Shown: one piece after another, positions 30,812 to 39,114 of the stretch
Layout: each line of letters begins with the position of its first letter
Numbering within the stretch: position 1 is the first letter of the stretch
DNA from: Phytobacter diazotrophicus
Lineage (GTDB): Bacteria; Pseudomonadota; Gammaproteobacteria; Enterobacterales; Enterobacteriaceae
Direction: 5' to 3'
Assembly: GCA_004346725.1 (NCBI GenBank)
Contig: SMDE01000007.1
Span: 62,001 to 126,000 of the forward strand
DNA length: 64,000 nucleotides
Translations under genes and position numbers: made by a program
Notes under the pieces: model-generated
Told to the model about the DNA's origin: nothing
Database searches by the model: none
Seen by the model: only the letters and a program-made list of their open reading frames with translations

Positions 30812-31990
30812 ATGCAAAAACTCATTAACTCAGTGCAGCACTATGCCTGGGGAAGTAAAAACGCGTTAACGGAACTCTATGGCGTCGCGAACCCTGACAA
30901 CCAGCCAATGGCCGAGTTGTGGATGGGCGCGCACCCCAGGAGCAGCTCAAAAGTGCAGGACGCGCAGGGTAACCTTCACTCGCTTCGCGAGGTGATTGAA
31001 CAGGACAAAGCAGGCTTGCTGGGCAGCGCAGTCGCCGAACGTTTTGGCGAGTTGCCCTTTTTGTTTAAAGTGCTGTGTGCCGCCCAGCCGCTGTCCATTC
31101 AGGTACACCCGAACAAACAGGCCTCTGAAATCGGTTTTGCGAAAGAGAACGCCGCCGGTATCCCACTCGACGCGGCCGAGCGTAACTACAAAGACCCGAA
31201 CCATAAACCGGAACTGGTCTTTGCACTGACGCCCTTCCTGGCGATGAACGCCTTCCGTCCGTTCTCCGAAATCGTCTCTCTGCTACAACCGGTGGCGGGC
31301 GCCAACCAGGCTATTGCTCATTTTCTGCAAGAACCCGGCGCGGAACGCCTGAGCCAACTGTTCGCCAGCCTGTTGAATTTAAAGGGCGATGAAAAATCGC
31401 GGGCGCTGGCGGTGCTGAAAGCGGCACTCAATAGCCAGCAGGGCGAACCGTGGGAAACCATTCGTGTGATTTCCGAGTTTTATCCTGATGACAGCGGCCT
31501 GTTCTCCCCGCTGCTGCTCAATGTGGTGAAACTTAATCCCGGTGAAGCGATGTTCCTGTTCGCCGAAACCCCGCATGCCTATCTTCAGGGGGTAGCGCTG
31601 GAGGTCATGGCCAACTCTGATAACGTACTGCGCGCAGGGCTGACGCCGAAATACATCGACATTCCGGAACTGGTCGCAAATGTGAAATTCACCCCCAAAC
31701 CTGCCAGTGAATTACTGACCCAACCCGTAAAACAGGCTTCCAGCCTGGAATTTCCGATCCCGGTTGATGATTTTGCATTTTCGCTGCATGACCTCTCTAC
31801 CACCGGTAGCGATGTGGCGCAGCAGAGCGCGGCTATCCTGTTCTGCGTGGAAGGTGAAGCCGTGCTCAGCAAAGGGGATGAGACACTGGTGCTCAAACCC
31901 GGCGAGTCGGCATTTATAAGTGCCAGCGAATCTCCTGTGACGGTAAGCGGCGTGGGTAGACTGGCGCGGGTCTACAATAAGCTCAACTAG
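30812..31990 (+). CDS. manA: ManA, mannose-6-phosphate isomerase
   Basis: Zinc-dependent type I phosphomannose isomerase of 392 residues (E. coli 391), linking mannose-6-P and fructose-6-P. Metal ligands Gln97 and His99 (SIQVHPNKQ) and Glu134 (NHKPELVF) are visible, as is the late signature PHAYLQGVALEVMANSDNVL. The ATG at 30812 (MQKLINSVQHYAWG) is the family start; an open frame from 30788 adds eight non-conserved residues. Confidence 0.97.
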   Translation: MQKLINSVQHYAWGSKNALTELYGVANPDNQPMAELWMGAHPRSSSKVQDAQGNLHSLREVIEQDKAGLLGSAVAERFGELPFLFKVLCAAQPLSIQVHPNKQASEIGFAKENAAGIPLDAAERNYKDPNHKPELVFALTPFLAMNAFRPFSEIVSLLQPVAGANQAIAHFLQEPGAERLSQLFASLLNLKGDEKSRALAVLKAALNSQQGEPWETIRVISEFYPDDSGLFSPLLLNVVKLNPGEAMFLFAETPHAYLQGVALEVMANSDNVLRAGLTPKYIDIPELVANVKFTPKPASELLTQPVKQASSLEFPIPVDDFAFSLHDLSTTGSDVAQQSAAILFCVEGEAVLSKGDETLVLKPGESAFISASESPVTVSGVGRLARVYNKLN

Positions 31991-32002
31991 TTACTGAACT
32001 TT

Positions 32003-32019
32003 TTAGCAAGGATTGCTAA
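32003..32019. repeat. TTAGCAA / TTGCTAA inverted repeat after manA
   Basis: TTAGCAA-GGA-TTGCTAA, a perfect 7+3+7 repeat 13 bases after the manA stop and before a strong terminator. It probably adds a first stem to the manA 3' end. Each half also resembles half of a SlyA site. Confidence 0.4.
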
Positions 32020-32043
32020 GCTCTACAGAGCCTTTTCACATAC

Positions 32044-32065
32044 CCAGGCGGATGATCCCGCCTGG
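32044..32065 (+). terminator. terminator of manA
   Basis: CCAGGCGG, loop ATGATC, CCGCCTGG followed by TTTTATTTTT. Confidence 0.9.
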
Positions 32066-32088
32066 TTTTATTTTTAGGGATAATAACG

Positions 32089-33645
32089 ATGAAAAAAACG
32101 CTGGTTGCTGCCGGAGTTGTTATTGCGCTCGGGATCATCTGGACAGGTGGTGCCTGGTACACGGGGAAACAGCTTGAAAGCCGTCTGGGGGAGATGATCA
32201 GCCAGGCGAATGAACAGATTAAACGCACCGCGCCTGAGGCCAGCGTGGAGTTATCTTCTCAAAACTACCATCGGGGCCTGTTCAGCAGCCAGATGGAGCT
32301 GGTGGTAAAACCGGTCGAGGGTAAGGAAAACCCATGGTTTAAACCGGGCCAGACCATCGTACTGCATGAAAATATTGATCATGGTCCTTTCCCACTGGCG
32401 CAACTTAAAAAGCTGAACGTCATCCCATCGATGGCATCGGTACATTCCACCCTCGTCAACAATGAGATGACGAAGCCGCTGTTTGATATCGCCAAAGGGC
32501 AATCGCCGTTCGTCGCAGAGACCCGCATCGCTTACAGTGGCGATACCCGTACGGATCTCACGCTGCACCCGCTTAACTCGGAAAAAGAGGGCGAGAAAGT
32601 GGCCTTTAGCGGGGGTGAATTCCGCATCAGTTCCGATAAAGACGGCAATGCGGTTACCGTCAGCGGCGAGGCGCAGAGCGCGCTGGTTGATACGGTTAAC
32701 GAATACGGTCAGAAAATTCAGCTCTCCCTCAATAACCTGAAAACGGAAGGCACGACGCAACTTGCCAGCTTTAACGAGCGCGTTGGCAGCCAGAAATTAA
32801 CGCTGGACAAGCTGGCCATCTCTATTGAAAACAAAGAGATGGCGGTCATTGAAGGGATGAATCTGAACGGCAAATCTGAGGTCGCGAAAGATAACAAAAC
32901 CATTAATAGCCAGCTCGACTACACCATCCAGAGCCTGAAGATCCAGAATCAGGAGATGGGCAGTGGCAACCTGACGCTGAAGATTGGCCAGATTGACGGC
33001 GAAGCCTGGCACCAGTTTAGCCAGCAGTATAACGCTCAGACACAGGCGTTGATGGCACAGCCAGATGTCATGAAAGACCCGGCGCTCTATCAGCAAAAGG
33101 CGGCGGAAGCCTTCTTTAATGCCTTCCCGCTGCTGTTAAAAGGTGAGCCTGTCATCACCATTGCTCCGCTGAGCTGGAAGAACAGCAAAGGCGAAACGGC
33201 ACTCAACCTCTCCCTGTTCCTGAAAAATCCTGCCGCCGATACGGCTGTGAGCGCGCCGCCGCAGACGCTGGCCCAGGAAGTGGACAAAAATGTGAAGTCG
33301 CTGGACAGCAAGCTAACTATCCCGATGGATATGGCCGTTGAGTTTATGACTCAGGTTGCGAAGCTGGAAGGCTATCAACAGGATGAAGCAGCCAAACTGG
33401 CAAGCCAGCAGGTAAAAGGCCTGGCGGCAATGGGGCAGATGTTCCGTATTACGACCCTCGAAAACAACACCATTGGCACCAGCCTGCAATACGCTAACGG
33501 TCAGGTGACACTGAACGGCGAGAAAATGCCGCTGGACGAATTTGTCGGCATGTTTGGCCTGCCCTCAATGCCACAGCAGGAAGATTCACCGGAAACGCCG
33601 GATGATCCGACCGCTCCTGTCGAACCTGCGGTGCCGCAGCAGTAA
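32089..33645 (+). CDS. ydgA: YdgA, DUF945 envelope protein
   Basis: Protein of 518 residues (E. coli YdgA 502) with a single N-terminal hydrophobic segment (residues 4-20), an uncleaved anchor or signal, and a large soluble part that would face the periplasm. The DUF945 region fills most of the length. The C-terminus is Pro/Glu-rich (PETPDDPTAPVEPAVPQQ) and probably disordered. Its function is unknown. It begins after the manA terminator and ends at its own. Confidence 0.93.
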   Translation: MKKTLVAAGVVIALGIIWTGGAWYTGKQLESRLGEMISQANEQIKRTAPEASVELSSQNYHRGLFSSQMELVVKPVEGKENPWFKPGQTIVLHENIDHGPFPLAQLKKLNVIPSMASVHSTLVNNEMTKPLFDIAKGQSPFVAETRIAYSGDTRTDLTLHPLNSEKEGEKVAFSGGEFRISSDKDGNAVTVSGEAQSALVDTVNEYGQKIQLSLNNLKTEGTTQLASFNERVGSQKLTLDKLAISIENKEMAVIEGMNLNGKSEVAKDNKTINSQLDYTIQSLKIQNQEMGSGNLTLKIGQIDGEAWHQFSQQYNAQTQALMAQPDVMKDPALYQQKAAEAFFNAFPLLLKGEPVITIAPLSWKNSKGETALNLSLFLKNPAADTAVSAPPQTLAQEVDKNVKSLDSKLTIPMDMAVEFMTQVAKLEGYQQDEAAKLASQQVKGLAAMGQMFRITTLENNTIGTSLQYANGQVTLNGEKMPLDEFVGMFGLPSMPQQEDSPETPDDPTAPVEPAVPQQ

Positions 33646-33651
33646 CCCTAA

Positions 33652-33673
33652 AGCCCCTTACCCAAGGGGCTTT
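33652..33673 (+). terminator. terminator of ydgA
   Basis: AAGCCCCTT, loop ACCC, AAGGGGCTT followed by a run of T, 6 bases after the stop. Confidence 0.92.
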
Positions 33674-33812
33674 TTTTTCAGCTATATACGCCGCTCAACC
33701 GTTACGCTTGAAAAATAAAATCGATGCTACGACAAAAGTCGTAATTGTCCTTATTTACCTGGAACTGAAACCAATCACACACTTTTTTTGTGGCTAATGA
33801 CATACTATTTAA

Positions 33813-33832
33813 CCTGTATGAATTCATACAGG
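33813..33832. promoter_or_regulatory. 20-bp perfect palindrome overlapping the uspF ribosome site
   Basis: CCTGTATGAATTCATACAGG. Its last three bases are the first part of the Shine-Dalgarno AGGAGGT (33830-33836), five bases before the uspF ATG. As RNA it folds into an 8-bp stem with an AATT loop that hides part of the ribosome site. As DNA it could be a repressor operator. It is not a LexA site, because the CTGT/ACAG halves are ten bases apart instead of eight. Confidence 0.6.
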
Positions 33833-33840
33833 AGGTCTAT

Positions 33841-34275
33841 ATGTATCGCTCCATATTAGTACCCATCGACATTTCCGAAAGCGAACTGACCCGACAAGTC
33901 ATCCCGTATGTTCAGGCACACGCCGTTATTAATATTGCGAAAGTCCATTTTTTGACGGTTATCCCTTCTCATCCTTATTATTCAACGCTGGGACTGGCAT
34001 ATTCAGCAGCATTACCAAAATTAAAAGACCTGCAAGAAGAGGCGTTATCGCGGCTGAATGAAATCGTCAAAGCATTTAAAATTCCAATGGAAAAAGTGCA
34101 GACGCATGCTGTTACCGGGACGCCTAAGGATCAGATCCTCAAACTCGCGGATACCATTCAAGCGGATCTCATCATCATTGCTTCACACCGGCCAGATATG
34201 ACCACCTATTTGTTAGGTTCAAATGCCGCAGCGGTGGTCCGCCACGCAAAATGCCCGGTGCTTGTTGTTCGTTAG
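33841..34275 (+). CDS. uspF: UspF, universal stress protein
   Basis: Single-domain universal stress protein of 144 residues, the same length as E. coli UspF and matching it along the whole chain ([44 protein letters not shown] end). The ATP-binding pattern G-x2-G-x9-G is replaced by the [16 protein letters not shown] type loop typical of UspF/UspG. The ATG at 33841 has a strong AGGAGGT; the frame open from 33790 is not used. In E. coli uspF lies elsewhere on the map, so this location is a rearrangement. Confidence 0.92.
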   Translation: MYRSILVPIDISESELTRQVIPYVQAHAVINIAKVHFLTVIPSHPYYSTLGLAYSAALPKLKDLQEEALSRLNEIVKAFKIPMEKVQTHAVTGTPKDQILKLADTIQADLIIIASHRPDMTTYLLGSNAAAVVRHAKCPVLVVR

Positions 34276-34307
34276 TCTGCTGAATGGATAGAAATATAAC
34301 GTCATGA

Positions 34308-34334
34308 CTCCCCCTGTAATCGTTGCAGGGGGAG
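34308..34334 (+). terminator. stem-loop after uspF
   Basis: CTCCCCCTG, 9-base loop, CAGGGGGAG, a strong 9-bp stem 33 bases after the uspF stop. No T-run follows (GTAAAAAAT), so it is a 3'-end stem but not a canonical intrinsic terminator. Confidence 0.5.
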
Positions 34335-34439
34335 GTAAAAAATAGTGCCAACAGTCCACGGCCATTCTGACGTTTTCACGCGTAAAACTTCATCATAAAT
34401 TCAATCTATTACCACTAATGCTAATGCGCTGCTGACATG

Positions 34440-34448
34440 TGGTATAAT
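34440..34448 (+). promoter_or_regulatory. extended -10 promoter of add
   Basis: TGGTATAAT gives a consensus TATAAT (34443-34448) with a TGn extension. The predicted start is near 34455, about 27 bases before the add ATG. There is no good -35, as is usual for this promoter type. Confidence 0.6.
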
Positions 34449-34481
34449 GTATCGCACTTTACTTAAAATAAGAGTGCGACC

Positions 34482-35483
34482 ATGATTGATACCAACTTGC
34501 CATTAACTGATATTCATCGCCACCTGGACGGCAACATTCGGGCACAAACCATTCTCGATCTTGGCCGTGAGTTTAATCTTCCCCTTCCCGCGCAAACGCT
34601 TGAAACATTGCTGCCACACGTGCAGGTTACCGCCAACGAACCCGATCTGGTGAGTTTCCTTGCGAAGCTGGACTGGGGCGTAAAAGTGCTGGCCTCCCTT
34701 GATGCCTGCCGTCGCGTGGCTTATGAGAATATGGAAGACGCCGCGCGCCAGGGTCTGCATTACGTTGAGCTGCGTTTCTCCCCTGGCTACATGGCGATGA
34801 CGCACAATCTGCCTGTCGCAGGCGTGGTTGAAGCGGTTATTGCCGGCGTGCGCGAAGGCAGCCAGGCGTTCGGTGTCGAGGCACGCCTGATTGGCATCAT
34901 GAGCCGTACTTTTGGCGAAGCCGCGTGTTTACAGGAGCTTGAAGCATTGCTGGCTCATCGTGAGAGCATCACAGCGCTGGATCTGGCGGGTGATGAGCTG
35001 GGCTTTCCCGGTAGTCTGTTCCTGCCCCACTTTAACCGCGCGCGCGACGCAGGCTGGCATATCACCGTGCATGCGGGCGAAGCGGCTGGCCCGGAAAGCA
35101 TCTGGCAGGCGATTCGCGAGCTGGGCGCAGAGCGTATTGGGCACGGGGTCAAAGCGATTGAAGATCCGGCACTGATGGCATTTCTGGCCGAACAACGTAT
35201 CGGTATCGAATCCTGCCTGACGTCCAATATCCAGACCAGCACCGTGCCGTCACTGGCACGACATCCGCTGAAAACCTTCCTGGAGTATGGCGTGCTGGCC
35301 TCGATTAACACGGACGATCCGGCCGTGCAGGGTGTGGAGATTGGTCATGAGTATCAGGTTGCCGCCCCAGCCGCCGGGCTGAGCCGCGAACAGATTCGCC
35401 AGGCGCAAATCAACGGTCTGGAAATCGCGTTTCTCTCTGCGGCTGAGAAACAGGCTCTCAAAGATAAGGTGTTACAGGGGTAA
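34482..35483 (+). CDS. add: Add, adenosine deaminase
   Basis: Zinc hydrolase of 333 residues, the same length as E. coli Add, converting (deoxy)adenosine to (deoxy)inosine in purine salvage. Metal ligands His12 and His14 (DIHRHLDGN), the HAGEAAG motif with its His and catalytic Glu, and SINTDDPA with the zinc-binding Asp are all present. It is preceded by its own promoter and followed by a two-way terminator shared with ydgJ. The mal genes that flank add in E. coli are absent. Confidence 0.97.
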   Translation: MIDTNLPLTDIHRHLDGNIRAQTILDLGREFNLPLPAQTLETLLPHVQVTANEPDLVSFLAKLDWGVKVLASLDACRRVAYENMEDAARQGLHYVELRFSPGYMAMTHNLPVAGVVEAVIAGVREGSQAFGVEARLIGIMSRTFGEAACLQELEALLAHRESITALDLAGDELGFPGSLFLPHFNRARDAGWHITVHAGEAAGPESIWQAIRELGAERIGHGVKAIEDPALMAFLAEQRIGIESCLTSNIQTSTVPSLARHPLKTFLEYGVLASINTDDPAVQGVEIGHEYQVAAPAAGLSREQIRQAQINGLEIAFLSAAEKQALKDKVLQG

Positions 35484-35486
35484 AAA

Positions 35487-35510
35487 AAAGCCGCTCATTT
35501 GAGCGGCTTT
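35487..35510. terminator. bidirectional terminator between add and ydgJ
   Basis: AAAGCCGCTC, loop ATTT, GAGCGGCTTT with A-runs on the left and T-runs on the right, so it can serve both converging genes. Confidence 0.92.
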
Positions 35511-35515
35511 TTTAT

Positions 35516-36556
35516 TCAGGTCAGATTGAGCGTTGAGCGATGTTTTGCCGACTCAATACCCAATTCAATAAGTTCCATTATCTGAATGGCCTGGCTTGCC
35601 GGAACCGGGTTTTCTCCCGCACCGTTTAACGCGTCACGAATAGCCGCATAATAGGCCGGATAGTTACCCGGCACCGTGAGCCAGGTTTCTTCAATACGGG
35701 CATCGCCATTGACTCGGGTTAAGACCCCGTCGCGCATATCGTATCCCCAGTCTTCCTGCGGCAGTTTTGCACCCGATTTCAGGCGCTCTTCCTGCGGATC
35801 GAGGCCAAACTTCACGTAGCTACCACGGGTACCGTGCACGATATAACGCGCTGATTCCGCCGCGGCCAGCATCGTGCCATGCAGAATAACTCTGCGCTGC
35901 GGGTAAGAGAGCACCGCATGGAAATAATCTGTCGCCTGTGCGCCTGGACGCAATTGCGCCAGATCCACCGTCAGCGAGACAGGCAGACCAAACAGGTTGA
36001 CGGCCTGATCCAGTAAATGCGGGGCCAGATCGTACCAGATACCGCTTCCCGGACCCGCCTGTTCACGCCAGCGGTTACGAATTTCCGGGCGATAACGGTC
36101 AAAGTGTGATTCGAAAAAGGTCACCTCGCCTAACGCGCCATCGGCCAGCAAGGCTTTCAGCGTCAGGAAGTCACTATCCCAGCGCCGGTTATGAAACACA
36201 GACAGCACGCGGCCACAGCTTTTCGCCAGCGCATCCAGTTCCCTTGCTTGTGACAACGTCACGGTGAAGGGTTTATCCACGACGACATGCTTGCCCGCTT
36301 CCAGCGCGGCTTTGGCGAGCGGAAAATGGGTGTCGTTAGGCGTGGGGATGACGATTAAGTCAATTTTCGGATCATTAAATAGATGTTTCGGTTCTGATAC
36401 GACCGACACTGCCGGCCAGTCCGCCTTCACTTTCGACTCATCGCTACTGGAGATTGCCGCCAGTTCCATTCCCGGCGTGCCGTCAATCAACGGCGCATGG
36501 AAAGTTTTACTGGCATAGCCGTAACCAATTAGTCCGACACGGATATTGTCATTCAT
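35516..36556 (-). CDS. ydgJ: YdgJ, Gfo/Idh/MocA-family oxidoreductase
   Basis: NAD(P)-dependent dehydrogenase of 346 residues, equal to E. coli YdgJ. An N-terminal Rossmann motif (VGLIGYGYASKTFHAPLI) and the family's EAGKHVVVDKPFTVT segment, whose Lys is catalytic in relatives, are present. The C-terminal beta-sheet domain contains the GSGIWYDLAPHLLDQ motif. The substrate is unknown, probably a sugar or sugar derivative. The start at 36556 (MNDNIRVGLIG) follows GAGG; the open frame to 36622 is not conserved. Confidence 0.95.
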   Translation of the reverse strand: MNDNIRVGLIGYGYASKTFHAPLIDGTPGMELAAISSSDESKVKADWPAVSVVSEPKHLFNDPKIDLIVIPTPNDTHFPLAKAALEAGKHVVVDKPFTVTLSQARELDALAKSCGRVLSVFHNRRWDSDFLTLKALLADGALGEVTFFESHFDRYRPEIRNRWREQAGPGSGIWYDLAPHLLDQAVNLFGLPVSLTVDLAQLRPGAQATDYFHAVLSYPQRRVILHGTMLAAAESARYIVHGTRGSYVKFGLDPQEERLKSGAKLPQEDWGYDMRDGVLTRVNGDARIEETWLTVPGNYPAYYAAIRDALNGAGENPVPASQAIQIMELIELGIESAKHRSTLNLT

Positions 36557-36771
36557 AAAGCGGCCTCTCGTTATTGGAACGTGTATTTCACACCATCTCT
36601 CTTTCAGGGACAACAGCGACATATGCGCTTAAGGAATTTAACCGTGAAAAGAGGGTTCCTCATGCAATTACTTTAATGATACGGAATTTTCCAAAAACAG
36701 GCGTCGGTCCCTTGTCGTCCGCTGTTCGCCCAGGTAACATCCCAAATCAGACCTGAGGGAGTTGTAGAGTT

Positions 36772-36909
36772 ATGGCCACTATCATCAATCGGATTATTGA
36801 ATTAACAGGCTGGGTTGTATTGGGTGTTTCGACCGTTCTTCTGGTGTTCGCCAGTCATATCGATAATTACCAGCCGCCGGAACAGAGTATCGTCGCGCAG
36901 AAAAAATAA
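36772..36909 (+). CDS. blr: Blr, small divisome-associated membrane protein
   Basis: Protein of 45 residues (E. coli Blr 41). One membrane helix at about residues 12-30 (ELTGWVVLGVSTVLLVFAS) is followed by the signature SHIDNYQPPEQS. In E. coli it interacts with division proteins and affects beta-lactam susceptibility. The N-terminus is four residues longer than in E. coli, since only the ATG at 36772 is available. GAGGGAG lies 11 bases upstream. It is divergent from ydgJ. Confidence 0.9.
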   Translation: MATIINRIIELTGWVVLGVSTVLLVFASHIDNYQPPEQSIVAQKK

Positions 36910-36993
36910 AATGCGAAGCGAACGCGGGTATACCTAATTATGGTACTGCGTTGCGTATTGCCAGGCGTGGCGAAGAGCGCTAATCTTCTTGAC

Positions 36994-37012
36994 GGATGCC
37001 GTTCTGGCATCC
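36994..37012 (+). terminator. stem-loop after blr
   Basis: GGATGCC, loop GTTCT, GGCATCC followed by ATTTAACCTT. It is a 7-bp stem in the 240-base gap between blr and cnu. The T-run is poor, so it is a weak terminator candidate. Nothing else is seen in the gap. Confidence 0.45.
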
Positions 37013-37149
37013 ATTTAACCTTAAAGAAAATTCCTAATTTCATGGCGATACATTCAGAGACAATTTACGTCCTGATAAGCCCGACTATTATTCGAACGAA
37101 TTACCCGCGAATGTATTAATGCCTTTTTATAACATGGATAACGCTTAAA

Positions 37150-37365
37150 ATGACCGTTCAGGATTATTTATTAAAATTCCGCAAAATCAGCTCACTTGAA
37201 AGTCTGGAAAAATTGTTCGATCACCTTAACTACACACTGACCGACAACGAAGAAATCATTAACATGTATCGCGCAGCGGATCATCGCCGGGCTGAGCTGG
37301 TTTCCGGTGGACGCCTGTTCGATATAGGCCGTGTACCAAAGTCCGTGTGGCATTACGTGCAATAA
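37150..37365 (+). CDS. cnu: Cnu (YdgT), Hha/YmoA-family H-NS partner
   Basis: Small cytosolic nucleoid-associated protein of 71 residues, matching E. coli Cnu. It binds H-NS/StpA heterocomplexes and the cnb site at oriC. The family core [20 protein letters not shown] and the tail [17 protein letters not shown] are conserved. It sits in its usual place between blr and ydgK. Confidence 0.96.
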   Translation: MTVQDYLLKFRKISSLESLEKLFDHLNYTLTDNEEIINMYRAADHRRAELVSGGRLFDIGRVPKSVWHYVQ

Positions 37366-37439
37366 CGCCACTGGCATCTGGCGCATAATGCTTTATACTC
37401 CTCGGCCGATAAATCAGTGACCGCCTGTGAGGAACAAGC

Positions 37440-37877
37440 ATGATAACGACACCTGCAGAAAGAATCGGCGGCTGGCTGCTTGCGCCTTTAGCCTGGTTGC
37501 TGGTCGCGTTATTGGGCCAGACGTTGCGTCTCCTGGATGTCGCTAAAACTCAGGTTCCGCTGGTCATTGCCGCCATCGGTGTACGGCCCCTGGCGGAACT
37601 GTTGACCTGGTTTGCCTCTTTTGCCCTGGCGGCAGGCGTCTGGTATTACACGCTATGGCTGATTATCGCCTTTTTTAAACGCCGCCGTAGCGTCCTGAAA
37701 CATATGATTATCTGGTTACTGATTAGCGTGCTGCTGGCGCTAAAAGCTTTTGCCTTCTCCCCTGTTTCTGACGATGTGGCGGTACGCGGGCTTTTATCGG
37801 CATTACTCGCCGCCGCGCTGATCGTGCCCTATTTCAAGCGATCGCAGCGGGTCAAAGCGACCTTTGTGAACCCGTAA
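37440..37877 (+). CDS. ydgK: YdgK, DUF2569 inner-membrane protein
   Basis: Membrane protein of 145 residues. About four hydrophobic segments are visible (10-30, 55-78, 93-108 and 117-133). The opening ERIGGWLLAPLAWLLVALL is typical of E. coli YdgK. It is slightly longer than the E. coli protein. It has no known function. It precedes the rsx operon by 77 bases and may be co-transcribed with it. A ribosome site GAGGAAC lies upstream of the ATG at 37440. Confidence 0.9.
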   Translation: MITTPAERIGGWLLAPLAWLLVALLGQTLRLLDVAKTQVPLVIAAIGVRPLAELLTWFASFALAAGVWYYTLWLIIAFFKRRRSVLKHMIIWLLISVLLALKAFAFSPVSDDVAVRGLLSALLAAALIVPYFKRSQRVKATFVNP

Positions 37878-37954
37878 TAACCTTACAGTTATCCTGTTGT
37901 CGCCCGGTGCTGTTTGACCGATAATAGGCGGCTTTTTTTATTTCAGGCCAAATA

Positions 37955-38536
37955 ATGACAGACTATCTGCTGCTATTTATCGGAACCGTTCTGGTCAATA
38001 ATTTCGTACTGGTGAAATTTCTTGGCCTGTGCCCGTTCATGGGGGTTTCGAAAAAGCTCGAAGCCGCGATGGGCATGGGGCTTGCTACAACGTTCGTTAT
38101 TACGCTGGCGTCTATCTGCGCGTGGATTATCGATACCTGGCTGCTCATTCCGCTGGATCTCATCTATCTGCGTACGCTGGCGTTTATCCTGGTTATTGCC
38201 GTGGTGGTGCAGTTCACCGAAATGGTGGTGCGCAAAACCAGCCCGGCGCTGTATCGCCTGCTGGGGATTTTTCTGCCGCTTATCACCACTAACTGTGCGG
38301 TGCTGGGCGTGCCATTGCTGAATATCAACCTCGGGCATAATTTCCTGCAATCCGCGCTGTACGGTTTTTCCGCTGCCGTCGGGTTTTCTCTGGTCATGGT
38401 GCTGTTTGCCGCCATCCGTGAACGTCTTGTCGTCGCCGATGTGCCCGCACCGTTTCGCGGTAATGCGATTGCCCTCATTACCGCCGGTTTGATGTCTCTG
38501 GCCTTTATGGGCTTTAGTGGTCTGGTGAAGTTGTAA
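37955..38536 (+). CDS. rsxA: RsxA, electron transport complex subunit A
   Basis: Inner-membrane subunit of 193 residues with six helices, homologous to RnfA and to NqrE. The start [20 protein letters not shown] and the motif [14 protein letters not shown], with a conserved membrane cysteine, are diagnostic, and a second cysteine lies in TTNCAVLG. RsxA and RsxE are pseudo-symmetric partners that hold an intramembrane iron-sulfur centre in Rnf complexes. It is the first gene of rsxABCDGE, and its stop overlaps the rsxB start. Confidence 0.97.
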   Translation: MTDYLLLFIGTVLVNNFVLVKFLGLCPFMGVSKKLEAAMGMGLATTFVITLASICAWIIDTWLLIPLDLIYLRTLAFILVIAVVVQFTEMVVRKTSPALYRLLGIFLPLITTNCAVLGVPLLNINLGHNFLQSALYGFSAAVGFSLVMVLFAAIRERLVVADVPAPFRGNAIALITAGLMSLAFMGFSGLVKL

Positions 38537-39114
38537 TGAATGCAATCTGGATTGCCATCGCGGCCCTGAGCGTGCTCGGGTTGTTGTTTGGTGTCGTACT
38601 GGGATATGCCTCGCGTCGTTTCGCGGTAGAAGACGATCCCGTCGTTGAGAAAATTGACGATCTCTTGCCGCAGAGCCAGTGTGGGCAGTGCGGTTACCCT
38701 GGGTGCCGCCCTTATGCCGAGGCCGTTGGCCTGCAGGGCGAGAAAATTAACCGCTGCGCACCCGGCGGTGAAGCGGTGATGCTGAAAATCGCCGAAATGT
38801 TAAATGTGGAGCCGCAGCCTATCGACGGTGACGTCGTCGTGCCCGAACCGGTACGCATGCTCGCCATTATTGATGAAGCGAACTGCATCGGCTGCACCAA
38901 ATGTATTCAGGCCTGTCCGGTCGACGCCATTGTCGGCGCGACCCGCGCCATGCACACGGTAATGAGTGATCTCTGTACCGGCTGTAACCTCTGTGTGGAT
39001 CCCTGCCCGACGCAGTGTATTGAACTGCGTCCGGTGGAGACGACCACCGCCAGTTGGAAATGGGACCTACAGGCCATTCCCGTGCGCATCATTCCCGTGG
39101 AACAACATGCTTAA
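38536..39114 (+). CDS. rsxB: RsxB, ferredoxin-like subunit B
   Basis: Subunit of 192 residues with an N-terminal membrane anchor (3-25). A [4Fe-4S] domain follows (CGQCGYPGC...NRCAPGG), then two ferredoxin motifs ([12 protein letters not shown] and [12 protein letters not shown]). It passes electrons within the Rsx complex. In E. coli the complex keeps SoxR reduced and thus silent. The ATG overlaps the rsxA stop. Confidence 0.97.
   Translation: MNAIWIAIAALSVLGLLFGVVLGYASRRFAVEDDPVVEKIDDLLPQSQCGQCGYPGCRPYAEAVGLQGEKINRCAPGGEAVMLKIAEMLNVEPQPIDGDVVVPEPVRMLAIIDEANCIGCTKCIQACPVDAIVGATRAMHTVMSDLCTGCNLCVDPCPTQCIELRPVETTTASWKWDLQAIPVRIIPVEQHA

Noticed and set aside
33813-33832. Reading the uspF palindrome as a LexA box
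   Set aside because: CTGT and ACAG are separated by 10 bases, not the required 8.
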